Shown: positions 49,418 to 60,839 of the stretch, piece after piece
Layout: each line of letters starts with the position of its first letter
Numbering within the stretch: position 1 is the first letter of the stretch
DNA from: Nageia nagi
Taxonomy: Eukaryota; Pinophyta
Assembly (NCBI GenBank): GCA_050084985.1
Contig: JBITNC010000001.1
Span: forward strand, 214,272,001 to 214,336,000
Reading direction: 5' to 3'
Length of the DNA: 64,000 nucleotides
The notes under the pieces: generated by a model
What the model was told of the DNA's origin: nothing
What the model saw: only the letters and a program-made list of their open reading frames with translations
The model's database searches: none
Program-made: the position numbers and the translations under genes

Positions 49418-50691
49418 TATAATATCCCCAAAATAAACAAAATGCAAATTTTGTTAAAGTGTAATATTCCAAAGTTGAAATATCAATACTTAGGAATTTA
49501 TATATATTTTTTTTATTTTTCTATCTAGCTCAATTCAAATTAGATATGCAAATTGAATAAGAAATAGAGCCAAAAATGAATTTTATTCTTCAAGAGCTGG
49601 GATGTCCCAAATGGATAAGTACAATACTCAAGGAAAAATACCCAAATGCTCAAGAAGGGGGATGTTTGCCCTCACAAAGTAGATTTGGATGATCTGGCCC
49701 TGTAAGTTCTTCAATCTCTTCTCCCTAATGCTAGATGAGCCTCCTCACACTGATTTGGTAGGTTAGATCTAGATATATGATATGGCTACACCCAAGGTTG
49801 CCTACAATAGGGTTTTTGTGGATGGCTCCATGGCCTCACTAATCTCAATAACAATAAGGCCCAACTCAAGGCTTCCCTACTTCTCTATGATGGAACAACT
49901 AGAATTTGTCTCCCTAATGGCCAAAGTAAATTTAAGGCTAGCCTTCAATCACCTTAAGACCTCAAATGTAGATTGTTTCACAAGTTGAAAAGAAAGAGTT
50001 CTCACATTGATCTGGATCTACCCCACTGGCTGGATCTAGATCAGGGATAGAATAGTTCCACCACACTAGCTTAAACTATTCCAGTAACTCCACCTCACTG
50101 GCTTGAGCTACTCTAGCAACTCCACCTCACTGGCTCAAGCTACTATCCTAGCTTAGGTAAGAACTCCACACCGGCTTGAGCTCTCCCACTAAGCTAGCTA
50201 GAAAACTATAACTCCACTAATTGCTAACCCTTGGAAAGAGATAAACTTTGATGATCTTCCAGCATGCCACAAATGATGCATCCCATCTCCTTTTATAACA
50301 AGATCTCTCATACCTTGGAATCACCCAAAGTGCAACATCCCTCTTCTAGTGTCTTGGGATGACAAATTAAATCATCTAGGGACCTAAGAAGCCCAATGTC
50401 CCACAATGGTTTCCTAGAGATGCCAAATTACAATATTGATGGCTCATAAATGTAATGTCCCATTATGAGAGACTAATATTACATTAATTACAAATAATTG
50501 AGCTAGATTAATTAAAAAAAACCCAAGAGTGAGTGCCTTAAGGGTCTCTTTAGCCTTGGTTATAGAAATAGATGCAAAATATTAATAAAATACTCCTAAA
50601 TTAATTTATTTTTGGTTTCTCCTCCTTTGCCATGAACATCACACTCTAAGAGGAGAGAAAGTGGAAATTTTACAAATTTGGTGACATTACA
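49418..50691 (-). repeat. E3 5' LTR with a 0.2-kb insert
   Basis: 1,274 bp against about 1,105 in the other LTRs. The excess is a unique stretch at about 49790-50012. Terminal TG/CA on one end is mutated (tataat). Confidence 0.9.
49790..50012. other. Foreign insert inside the E3 5' LTR
   Basis: About 220 bases without counterpart in the five other LTRs of this family. It starts cccaaggttgcctac and ends agttctcacattg, is less AT-rich than its surroundings, and has an open frame over most of its length on the plus strand. I do not recognise it. It could be a captured host fragment or filler from break repair. Confidence 0.6.
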
Positions 50692-50696
50692 GAAGA

Positions 50697-51060
50697 AGTG
50701 ACTATTCTTATCGATGGAGGGGCATCTCACAACTTCATTGATGCTTTGTTTGTTGTTAATAAAGGAGTAAGGATGGATGTTTTTGAAGGATTCAATGTGG
50801 CCAATGCTAATGGCCAGATCTCATTTTGCAATAAGGTGATTAGACAACTTCCAGTTGAGACCAATAATTACTCCATGAGAAGTGATTTCTATGTATATCC
50901 CATGGGAGGGACCTTGCACATGGTCTTTGGAATTCAATGGCTAAAAACTTTAGGGGAGATTAGGACAAATTATGATAGCTTGGAAATGAAGTTCCTAGAA
51001 AATGGAAAGGAGGTCATCATGAGAGGATTGCAAGGTAGCAATAGGGCCACTTCATAAGCC
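50697..51060 (+). pseudogene. E2 protease
   Basis: Continuation of E2 after the gaaga duplicate. 119 codons open from MTILIDGGASHNFID: this copy keeps the catalytic Asp. DFYVYPMGGTLHMVFGIQW and EVIMRGLQG follow. The Gag frame that should precede it is cut off by E3 5 kb upstream. Confidence 0.78.
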
Positions 51061-51229
51061 CATCAATCAGATGTAATAGAAGATCCAAAATAGCAACATT
51101 GAATCATTCCTCACATCCCAAACTGAACTACCATGCAAGACATCACCCCAATCCCAAGGTAACATGCCCACATTTGCTTAGCCACTAATGAATTGGTCAA
51201 AAGTGTTCTTTTTCTAGATAATAAGTTAG

Positions 51230-51610
51230 AGGTTGATTAAAGATTGGAAACAAGTGATAATACTTGCTAGTCAGATTTACTTCTCTTTGGCATATATGTC
51301 CCTATTACAAGTATATTGCTTCAAAAGTTTTTGGGACAAATTGTCCATCATCTTGCTTAAAATGAGAAATAGAGGGATTGGATATTTGGTATTACTTCAT
51401 CATACTTTTCCTTGTGAACCACTCAGCCACTTAGACCATTGGGATGTTGGGATGAATGTATTCATGCTTGCTGAAATTGTAGATTCTCCCTCCCATCATG
51501 TGATGTAGTCCTAGATAGAATATAACCCACTAGCGCTCCTTGATTTCATTTAGGACTTGGATTTTGGGTTGTGGAGCTATAAAGGTAGACATTTTGGCCA
51601 TCACATGTAG
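51230..51610 (+). pseudogene. E2 conserved ORF of unknown function
   Basis: Counterpart of 47089-47412, with stops. LLQVYCFKSFWDKLSIILLK and HLDHWDVGMNVFML are recognisable. Confidence 0.35.
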
Positions 51611-51731
51611 CAGAAAATCAAAACTCTTTATCCTTGTTCTTTCATTTGCATTACAACTTTTTAGGATGGGAAAGAGAAGGGCAAATTTATCTTGATTTAC
51701 TTGGGGATAAGCAATTCAAGAAGGGGAGACT

Positions 51732-52806
51732 TGTAATGTCCCCAAATTTGTAAAACATCCACTTTCTCTCCTCTTGGAGTATGACATTCATGGAAAAGGA
51801 GGAAAAACCAAAAATAAATTAATTTAGGAGTATTTTATTAATATTTTGCATTTATTTCTATAACCAAGGCTAAAGAGACCCTTGAGGCACTCACCCTTAG
51901 ATTTTATTTAATTAATTTGGCTCAATTATTTGTAATTAATGCAATATTAGTCTCTCATAATGGGATGTTGCATTTATGAGCCATTGATCTTGTAAGTTGG
52001 CATCTCTAGGTAACCATTATGGGATGTTGGACTTCCTGGGTCCCTAGATAATTTAATTTGTCATCCCAAGACACTAGAAGAGGGGTGTTGCACTTTGGGA
52101 GATGGGATGCATCATTTATAGGCATGCTTGAAGATCATCAAAATTTATCTCTTTCCAGGGGTTAGCAACTAGTGGAGTTGTAGCTTTCTAGCTAGCTTAG
52201 TGGGAGAGCTCGAGCTAGTGTGGAGGAGTTCTTACCTAAGCTAGGATAGTAGCTCAAGCTAGTGGGGTGGAGTTGCTAGAGTAGCTCAAGCCAATTAGGT
52301 GGAGTTACTAGAATAGTTTGACCTAATGTGGTGAAACTATTTCATCCCTGATCTAGATCTAACTAGTGGGGCAGATCTAGATCCAACCAATGTAGCCATA
52401 TTATAGATCTAGATCTAACCTAACAAATTAGTGTGAGGAGGCACATCCTAGATCTAGACTAACCAAATCAGTGTGAGGAGACTTGTCTAGCATTAAGGAG
52501 AAGAGGTTGAAGAACTTGCAGGGCCAAATCATCCAAATCTACCTTATGGGGGAAAATGTCCCCCTTCTTGAGCATTTGGGTATTTTTTATTGAGTATTGC
52601 ACTTATCCATTTGGGACATCCTAGCTCTTGAAGAATAAAATTCATTTCTAGCTCTATTTCTTGTTCAATTTGTAGATCGAATTTGAATTGAGCTAGTTAG
52701 AAAAATATAATATATATATATATATAGATTCCTAAGTAGTGATATTTCAACTTTGGAATATTACACTTTAACAAAATTTCATTTTGTGAGTTTTGGGGAT
52801 ATTACA
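51732..52806 (+). repeat. E2 3' LTR, TATA box deleted
   Basis: Preceded by the purine tract aagaaggggaga. Ends gatattaca then ttgat. About 32 bases present in the other LTRs (from 'ttccaaggtatgag' through the TATA box) are missing at about 52100, between repeated 'ggaga' sequences. Confidence 0.9.
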
Positions 52807-52811
52807 TTGAT
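52807..52811. other. Target-site duplication of E2, right copy (ttgat)
   Basis: Matches 38678-38682. Confidence 0.88.
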
Positions 52812-53254
52812 ATCTTCCTATGAATCATGCATAATGTGAGAGACACTTGACACATGTTAGGAATTAGTTTATGTGAAGGCACCTCACCTTATTCATGGCA
52901 TAAAAAGTGTGATAACCAGCTCTTGAATCATGTGCCATGGAGTGGTGGATGTGAACATGTGGATACATGGATGTACCCTATTTTTTAAGCTATCACATGG
53001 TTTGGTTGTTATGTTATGCTCCTGATGAGTTATGTTACCTTGAAAACTAGGCATTATACAAAGGTCATGGTATGGAAATTGATAGCTCTTGATAATGTGT
53101 CTAGAGAAATGTCATCCAAAGCTATAGTCATGACACCTATGCAAGATTCATGCCAACTCTTCAAACTATAATAGTTCCTACTAAAATGATAATCCTACAT
53201 GTGACCCTTTCTTTTAATAATATATACATATATAATAATTTTTTCTCTTTTTTT

Positions 53255-53294
<40 letters not shown>

Positions 53295-53489
53295 ATCTTA
53301 CAAGTGCCAATTTTTTGATTTTTTGCTTATCAACTACCACATTCATTGGAATCACTTATTTATAAGATTGATCAATGGAATTATTTAACCATACCCAAGG
53401 AGGAAGAGGCTTCCTTAGATATATTAGGATCTACTATCCTTATCTATTATTTGAATTGTTCCTTCATTACTAGTATAGTATATTGGAAG
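52812..53489. other. Spacer of the Athila-like element between IN and the downstream ORF
   Basis: Non-coding, with a (TA)n tract at about 53258-53291 that creates spurious ORFs on both strands. With E2 removed it continues into 38677. Confidence 0.5.
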
Positions 53490-54400
53490 AGGTGATGTCA
53501 TATAACTAGGAGAATACTTCGAGAGTTATCAATCAATTACAACTTGACTGATCCATTATGGAATATTTGAAGCATCTTATATGGCCCTAACCATCATGTA
53601 TGGAGCTTTCTTATGAAATCATTATAGTAATAATCAAATAATAAATCCCATTCTCCTTCTTGAAATTAGTTTTATTTTAAAATTTTATCATGCCATAGCT
53701 TTCATTAATGTTGAATGATCTTCATATTATGCAACATCTCCATTCTTATTTCATATAGCTCATTTAACTATAGTAGTATATTTTTTGTATTTTTGTTACA
53801 TCCATCCCAACCTTTAAGGCTATTCTTATTGTTTGGAGATCAAATTCTATTAGTAATAAAGGCTTCTTACCAAATACTAACTCATATGGAGTAAACCCAA
53901 TGGTGGATTTCCACATAGTATTGTATGCCTAGAGTACTTTAGGAAGCCTAGATATCCAATCCCTTCTATGTGAAGCTACTATCTTGGTCAATATATTTTT
54001 TAACTCTCTATTAGTAACTTCAACTTCTCCATTCATCTATGGATGATAAGGTGAAGTCTTCTTATGTTAGATCTGGTACTAGTTCACAAAATGTTGAATT
54101 ATTTTTGACATGAACTAAGGACCTTGATAAAAAACTAGAAACCAAGGAGCTCCAAATCTTTGAATAATGTTATTTTACAAAAAATATACCACATATTCTT
54201 CCTTGGCATGTGCTAAGGCTACTACTTCTACCCACTTAGTGGCATAATTAGTATAGAATAGTATGTGTTTCTTACCTTGAGATGGAGGATTAATAGGCTT
54301 GATAAGGTTGGTACCCCATTGCTCAAATGGTTCAAGCATCCATTGTAGTTGTAATGGTATTTGAGTAGTAGTATTAAGTCTACCCATTCATTAACATTGA
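53490..54400 (-). pseudogene. Athila-like element: integrase
   Basis: Integrase core on the minus strand. Visible in order are FEQWGTNLIKPI then TNYATKWVEVVAL (54330-54210), a GAPWFLVFYQGP segment (54150) where the second catalytic Asp appears as Tyr, SPYHP-x2-NGEVEVTNRELK (54060, Glu present) and STIGFTPYELVFGK (53910). A GPY-like module follows in a shifted frame near 53560. Many stops and at least one frameshift. It does not show a chromodomain. Confidence 0.8.
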
Positions 54401-55330
54401 TGACATTACCTCACATATTTTCTAATGTATTTATGCATATAAAGCTAAAAATAACCAACTCTTAATACTTTATGGATGGTTCATTTATCAAAATAATGAC
54501 CTCTTGAAGGCTCATCATTGCATGGATAGATGATATCAAATACCTTGTCTATTCAAATACACCTTCGAAGTGCATGATTGGGTCCATATTTGAATGATAA
54601 ACCATCCAACCACTTATATGATGCACTCTATCTAATTAATTATTTCCTCTATTTTAGAGACAAATATGAAGGAAGTTTCCCAATGGCTAAATATTTGGCA
54701 ATATTTGCAAACTAAGGAGATTGTGTAGATATTGCAAAAAGATATTCATCTAGAAAGGTATCTTCTACCATCTCATCTTCCTAATTAATATTCAATTTAG
54801 ATAAGAAATTTGCAACCACATTTGCCTTTTCAAGTGGATTATTAATGATAATCACATTAAATTCCTATAATAGTAGCAATCATCTCATAACTCTTCTACT
54901 TACCATAAGTTTATTCATAAGGTATTTAATGGTAGGATGGTCAGTATGAACAAACACTTGGTATCATGTGATATAATGTCTAAATTTATTAATGAAATAC
55001 ACTATTGATAGTAATTGTTTCTCTATAGTAGTATAATTTCTTTCAACTCCCAACAAATTTTTACTCATGTAATAAATAGCATATGGGTACTTACTTGGTT
55101 CTTCTTATCCTAAACTACTCTAATAGCATAATTTGAGGCATATGTATAAATGTGGAATGGTAGTTCCCAATTGGGATCTCTCAACACAAGAGTTGTGGTG
55201 AGTTTTTCTTAAATAGTCTAAAAATCTTCTTCATAATTAGTTTTCCATTCAAATTTGTTATCCTTATGTAGTAGGGCATATAATGGGGCTACTATTTTAC
55301 TAAATTTTTTTATAAATCTTCTATAGTATC
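54400..55330 (-). pseudogene. Athila-like element: RNase H region, heavily decayed
   Basis: RNase H fragments such as YTTIEKQLLSIVYF and KFRHYIT near 55050-54960 and a NVVANFLSKL-like segment near 54800, in shifting frames. Between this and the integrase core no clear zinc-binding domain survives. Confidence 0.55.
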
Positions 55331-55960
55331 CAACATGTCCCAAGAAGCTCCAAACATTTATTTGAGCATTTGAGTCTTAGGTTGAGGGAGTTGCTTGATG
55401 AATTCTATTTTCTTGGGATCCACTTAGATCCCTTGGGTTGAAATATGATGGCCTAAAACTATTCCCTCCTATACAAGCATGAAGCATTTGTCATGGCTTA
55501 AGGATAGATTATGCATTTTACATCTCACTAATACTTTTTCTAAGTTCCTTAATGCATCTCTAAAAGTGTTGCCATACATCATGAAGTCATCCACATACAC
55601 TTAAATGTAATCATTAGTCAAATCTAAAAAGATTGCTAGTACATCTCTTTGGAAAGTTGCTAATGCATAGCATAAGCTAAATGGAAGAAATTTATAAGCA
55701 TATGTACCCCATGCATAAGTAAATGTGGTCTTACCCTAATCTTCCTCTATAATTTGTATTTAGTTATAACCACTAAATCCATCTAGGAAGGAGAAATATT
55801 GCTTACTAAATAAAGTGTCTAACACTTGGTCAATCAAAGGTAATGGAAAGTGGTCCATAAATGTAGCTTTATTGAGAGCTCTATAGTCAATACATACCCT
55901 CCATTTGCCATTTTTCTTAGGCACAATCACCAATGGTGAGACCATTGACTATTTGAGATA
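55330..55960 (-). pseudogene. Athila-like element: reverse transcriptase
   Basis: RT on the minus strand: MVSPLVIVPKKNGKWRVCID, YRALNKATFMDHFPLP, FSFLDGFSGYNQIQI (55945-55760), TYAWGTYAYKFLPF, then VYVDDFMMYG near 55600 with the catalytic YVDD, and a LGHHISTQGIQVDPKKIE segment near 55430. The YRALNKAT and DQVLDTL wording fits the Athila-related group frequent in gymnosperms. Stops are few in the first part and increase after YVDD. Confidence 0.85.
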
Positions 55961-56849
55961 GGATATATGAATTTAGCTTTTAATAGCTTTTTAATTTTAG
56001 TCTTAACAACTTCTTTAAGTGCAATATTTACCCATTTAGGAGACTACTAGACTAGTTTAGTTTCATCCATATATATATGATGGGTAAAAATCTCTAGATG
56101 AATACATTTCATGTCTAAATATTCTCAAGTTAAAGCCTTAATATGGGTTATCAAGACTTTAAAAATCTTCTTCTCTTATTCATATATAAACCAACTATTG
56201 ATATTAAGAATCTTTCTTGGTAATACTTCAATAGTCTTGATCCTAGGTTTGGTCAAATTACCTTGTTCTAGAAGCTAAACCATGGAATTCAAAGGATAAG
56301 AATGTGGAAATAAAGAATGGAATACCCTTATTATTTCCCTAAAAGTATCCCCTTTTGGAACAATATGAGTAAGGGGGCATTTTAACAATACCAAAAATGT
56401 TGCCTACTCTTTTGATGGAACATTGAAAATAATGTTCTATAGTGGGTTAACCATTGTATTTTCCTTCTCTTCATCATTGCCCCTTGATTCTTCTTCCTAT
56501 GGCTTTGGCTAGTGGTACTATATTTATTCTAGACTAATATCTTCTTCTATCTCTTCAACATGGTCCTTGATGGTAATGTTTGCTAATGTTGCAAAAGTCT
56601 TATGTGCATCCATGTTAGGCTTATCAAACCATATCTAGTTGTGATATTCCAACATTGGTTGGGTAGGTGGGTACAAATAAAGTGTCTTTATTTTTAGGGC
56701 ATTATAAATGGTCATATATTTAGACCTATAGTTGATTTATGCAATATAATGGCTAACCAAGGTCTTCCTAGTGTGACTAGATATCCAAAAGGTTGTGCTC
56801 TTATCTTTAGAAGTAGAAAATCTATTGAATAGGTTTAAGAATCTACTAT

Positions 56850-57130
56850 TATTTAGACATCTTCTATGATTTCTTGTAGCTTGGACACTATTTGATCTAC
56901 CATCTACAACATAGTTGAAGTGGGATGTATATTTAATAGGGATAGCTTTTGAGACATATCCAAAGTCATGACATTTATTAATATTCCCAAGTCAACCAAA
57001 ACATTAGGCACTTTAGTGAATCCTATGAAAATGGCAATAACAAGATTACCTAGATTGCCATACTTAGGAATTACCAAACTTTTAACCAAAATATAAGCTA
57101 CTTTACCATCTACTTTAATAGTATTTGGAT
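56850..57130 (-). pseudogene. Athila-like element: protease
   Basis: Readable for about 61 codons: YGNLGNLVIAIFIGFTKVPN then VLVDLGILINVMTLDM, where the family has a D-S/L-G-x-S-x-N active site. The Asp is retained. Flanking sequence between PR and RT (55960-56850) is decayed, with an acidic stretch near 56500. Confidence 0.7.
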
Positions 57131-58270
57131 AGACCTTCTTTCTTCTTCTTCCACCTTTTTAGATGCATAATTCTTTAACTAACTTGTTTAGCTTAGGAAC
57201 TTGTTTGATTACTTGTAATATAGGTATCAAGATATTTAATTTTCTTATCTCTTGTAGCAATTTTGATTTAGTTTCTTAGGGTTTTTCAAATAGTCTTTCT
57301 AGATATAGAGTAACTTCTATCCAAAGCTCTTTCTTGTTTGCAAGTAGAATTGTTTCTATTGGTGGCTCTTGACTATCTTCTATGTGTTCTCCTCAAGATT
57401 CATCTAAGCTATCCACCTCAATTTTTGTGATGATAGGAGGTATAAGATCTAGCAATTTCTTATTAGATTAAAGCTCAATTTCATTACATTGGATAGCATT
57501 TATTGATTTAGTGTCTTCTTGATCAATTTGATAGGTAGGCACTAGAGCTTGCCTATTATTATTTAGGTTCAAAATAGGTTGGTCTAGAAGAGTAAGTTTC
57601 TTTGAAGGTTGTTGCTACTAATTCATTTGTTGTTGATGATTAAATGGTGGTGGTATCAAACCTTACCTTCATTATCCTTATACTAGATGATTACTTTAGT
57701 TCTACTAATTTTTTCCTCTATATTTCTACCATTATGGATTCCATTATGAAGAATCCCATCCATAACCTTACCAATCTTGAGTTACCATCCATGGGGAATA
57801 TGGTGGCATGCTCCACCAATTTTGATTCATTAGTCTAGAAAAATTAGAATTTAGATTCCCTTGGAAATTACTATTTTCCCTAGGCCCCATTGCTTCCATA
57901 TAGTTCATGTTCATATTTGGATCTACTATATACATTTTTTCTATTGTTAGATAGTCACAATCATCTATTGGATGGTCATTATTACATAGGCTACATATAT
58001 GGGTAGTGTTTAGAGGACATTCATGTAGAGCATGTTTCTTTTGACACCTAGGACAATACCTTATTGAAAACTCATCTATGGTCTTATTTTTTGAATTTGT
58101 AATTTGAAGAGAATCTTGAACCTCATTCAATTTATTTATTATTCCCTTTAGTTTACTTAATTCAAATAGAATATCAATCCTAAAGTTTGCAAATTCCTTT
58201 TTAATTTCACTTGCTAATCCAATCTCTACCCAACCATCATTTTGAAACCTATCACTTCTCTTATGTGTTT
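57131..58270 (-). pseudogene. gag: Athila-like element: C-terminal Gag with zinc knuckles
   Basis: Starts within DGWVEIGLASEIKKEF (58240) and continues to a double knuckle CPRCQKKHALHEC and CSLCNNDHPIDDC (about 58055-57955), followed by a Asn/Met/Pro-rich tail (57900-57768). The knuckles bind nucleic acid. The N-terminal capsid domain is missing: the sequence at 58271 onwards is unrelated, so the element is 5'-truncated or rearranged. Confidence 0.78.
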
Positions 58271-58990
58271 TGGTCCTTGAATAGTTTCTATATATGTTTA
58301 TAAATAAAAGTGTATTTGAGATGAAAATAACTAAAATATATACAATCCTAAAGATACATATATCTATTTTAAATTCTAGCTAACAAATAGCAATTTATAA
58401 CAAGATAAGCTGATATAATAGATAATGAATAACTAGAATCAAAATGACATTACCAAATAAGACAAAATTTATGTACTTAAATCATAAAGCATACCTAATA
58501 TGTATGAATTAAAGATACTAACAAAGCCTCAATAATGAATAGAATTTGCACCTAAATTCATGAAGTGAGATGATCCAAAAAGAGGGCTACAAATGTTCTA
58601 TTTCATGCTCAAAAGGAGTGTTGGCAATATCCTTTCATCTAAAAGGAGCATTGATGTCTTTTTTAGACTCTATTCCATTCTAGATTGACTCTATGCCTTC
58701 ACATGAACTCTTAATGGTCTCAATTTTATACTTAGTTAAGCTTAGAATTGTCAGGATGCTCACATAAGGAAGTACACAAACCTAGCCTTGAATGGCTATA
58801 TCAAGAGACACCTAAAGGACTACCATCATCAAGACTAGATATGGGATCATGTATCTCCTTAATGTGGACTTACTATTAGATCTCTATTTATATAGATAAT
58901 AATATGATCTACTCCTTAGTTTGATAAATAAGAATATAGTAAGTCAATGATATATATTAATCATATCCAAAATATCATTAGAGCTCATAG
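58271..58990. other. Unrecognised AT-rich junction segment
   Basis: Separates the truncated 5' side of the Athila-like element from the truncated 3' side of Tat-2. No LTR, ORF or target duplication identified. Confidence 0.4.
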
Positions 58991-60050
58991 ATACATTCTC
59001 TTATAGAACCATATCTCCAACCTCAAATGCTTTGGGCACCATTTTCTTTCCATAGGCCCTCTTTATTCTTTGTTGATATATTTTGAGATGCTCTAGTGCA
59101 TTAATTCTTTTCTCATTTAATACCTCTAGTTGATTTAATCTTATTTTCCATTATTATGGTCCCTTCATGATATCTTTGAGTGCAATTCTCAATGAAAGGA
59201 TCTCAATTTCAAGTGGAATGACTACTTCATCACCATACATAAGAGAATATGGAGTAGCACCTATTATTATTCTTTTAATTATTCTATATGCCAATAAGAC
59301 ATATGGCAATTGATCATGCCAATCTCTACCATTCTTTTTGATAGTTTTTGCCAATATCTTCTTGATTATTTTATTTGTTGTTTCAAATTATCCATTCACT
59401 TAGGGATAGTAAACTAAAGAAAATCTTTATTCAACCTTCATCTTTTTGCAAAATTCTTTGATATATTTTTATATGAAATTTGCAATATTATCTATTATCA
59501 ACTTTTGAGGTATGCCTAATCTACAAATGATATATTCTTTGATGAAATTGATAACATATTTTTGTATAGCTATATTCTAAGGAATTACCTCAACCCATTT
59601 AGTGTAGTATTTGATGGCAACCAAAATAAATTTGTGCCCCTCACTAGATGAAGGATTGGTAACACCCATGAAATACAAATCTCATATTGAGAAAGGTCAT
59701 GGTGATGTGATATTGTTCAACTTTGGAGTAGATGTTAATTCTAAATGTGCATGCTTTTGACATTGCTCACACTTCTTGACATGTTCATAACAATCATGGT
59801 GAACCACTAATAACCCATCCTAATCAAATCACCATAGACTAATCATCTATTGAAATTACCTCCACATGCTCCTCCATGAGCATGCTCTAATGTTTTTTCA
59901 ATCTCCTCATCATGAAGACAACTCAAAATAACACAATTACATGATCTTTTATAAAGTATATCACCAATAATAACATATTTCATAACAAGCATTTTTATTC
60001 TAATTTGTTCTCTCTTATCAAGTGTAGCATCAATAAAGTTATCCCTCAAA
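58991..60050 (-). pseudogene. Tat-2 integrase
   Basis: Zinc domain: GDILYKRS, HAHGGACGGNFN (about 59975-59850). Core: SSEGHKFILVAIKYYTKWVE (59640) with the first catalytic Asp apparently lost (WDLYFMG), LIIDN (Asp, about 59500) and a FETTNKIIKKILAK segment (Glu, about 59380), then GRDWHDQLPYVLLAY and GATPYSLMYG (59330-59230), and KRAYGKKMVPKAFEVGDMVL (59070-59000). Ends abruptly before the GPY/F module. Confidence 0.82.
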
Positions 60051-60199
60051 TATTTGAATATGTGTTGGTACTAAGGAATTACCTCATAACTAACCTTTTG
60101 AGCCACACATATCATTTTCAAGTTCTCCTTAGCAATTGATGGAGTTTCCAAGTTCTTGATAGTGAAAGTAGTCTCCCTACTTTCTATCTCAATTGGTAT

Positions 60200-60560
60200 A
60201 AGTGAAGCTGCACTTGCCATTGTATTGGCTAACCTATTATTATTCCTTGGAATATTTTCTAATTTATAATCTTCAAAATAAGTAAGGAATTTTGTAAAAA
60301 GAACTTTATAATCTTTTCATACTTGGTGTTATAGATTTCATTGACTTGATTCACTATTAGTTGTGAATCCCCATAAATATGCAAATGTGTAATACCATTA
60401 TCTATAGCTACTATTAATCCTAATACGAGAGCTTCATATTTTGCCATATTGTTAGTGCATTCAAATGATAGTTTGTATGACATGGGAATAACATCATTTT
60501 GAGTCAATATTAATGCTATTCCTACTCTTGAACCTTGCATACATTGTGATCTATCAAACT
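60200..60560 (-). pseudogene. Tat-2 second (archaeal-like) RNase H
   Basis: MAKYEALVLGLIVAIDNGI (60450, catalytic Glu) and LHIYGDSQLIVNQVNEIY (60395-60340, catalytic Asp). The start, with the first Asp in a DxS segment, is replaced by CMQGSRVGIALIL. The tail shows a decayed ASAA/N-rich segment near 60200. Confidence 0.8.
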
Positions 60561-60839
60561 ACATTTTATAGCATTCTAACACCTCTAAAAGAGGAACACT
60601 AGCATTCCTATTTTCTTCAAAATAAGGCCATAGGTTGTTCTCTTCTACATTTTTTATGGTTTATACCAAAGCATATTCATCCTAAAATTCTTTTATAAGT
60701 TTTGTACTATCTTCCATGGGAAACTCTACAACAAAATATATGACTATATGCCCTTTAACTAATTTTTATTTCACAAACTTGAGGTCAAACTCTTGAAGTA
60801 GCATAATCCATTTTACTAACCTTCCATTGAGGTATGGTT

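Larger units (their letters stand above)
45865..50691 (-). mobile_element. E3: Gag-PR LTR retrotransposon nested in E2 in opposite orientation
   Basis: 4,827 bp, flanked by gaaga at 45860-45864 and 50692-50696. 3' LTR at 45865-46967, 5' LTR at 49418-50691, both in reverse orientation. The purine tract (reverse of tctccccttctt, 46970-46981) and primer site are at the expected ends. Inserted just before the protease active site of E2. Confidence 0.93.
38683..52806 (+). mobile_element. E2: non-autonomous Gag-PR LTR retrotransposon hosting two nested copies of its own family
   Basis: Outer element. The 5' LTR is 38683-39307 plus 43971-44452 (about 1,107 bp when joined), the internal region is 44453-45864 plus 50697-51731, and the 3' LTR is 51732-52806. 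It is flanked by ttgat. LTRs begin tgtaatgtcccc and end gatattaca (5' copy mutated to gatattata). Without the insertions it is about 4.6 kb. The internal region has Gag and PR but no RT, RNase H or integrase. Confidence 0.9.

Noticed and set aside
53150-53365. ORFs on both strands around a (TA)n tract
   Set aside because: Low-complexity tyrosine/isoleucine repeats; no protein signature.
57644-57838. 64-codon plus-strand ORF
   Set aside because: Opposite the Gag tail of the Athila-like element.
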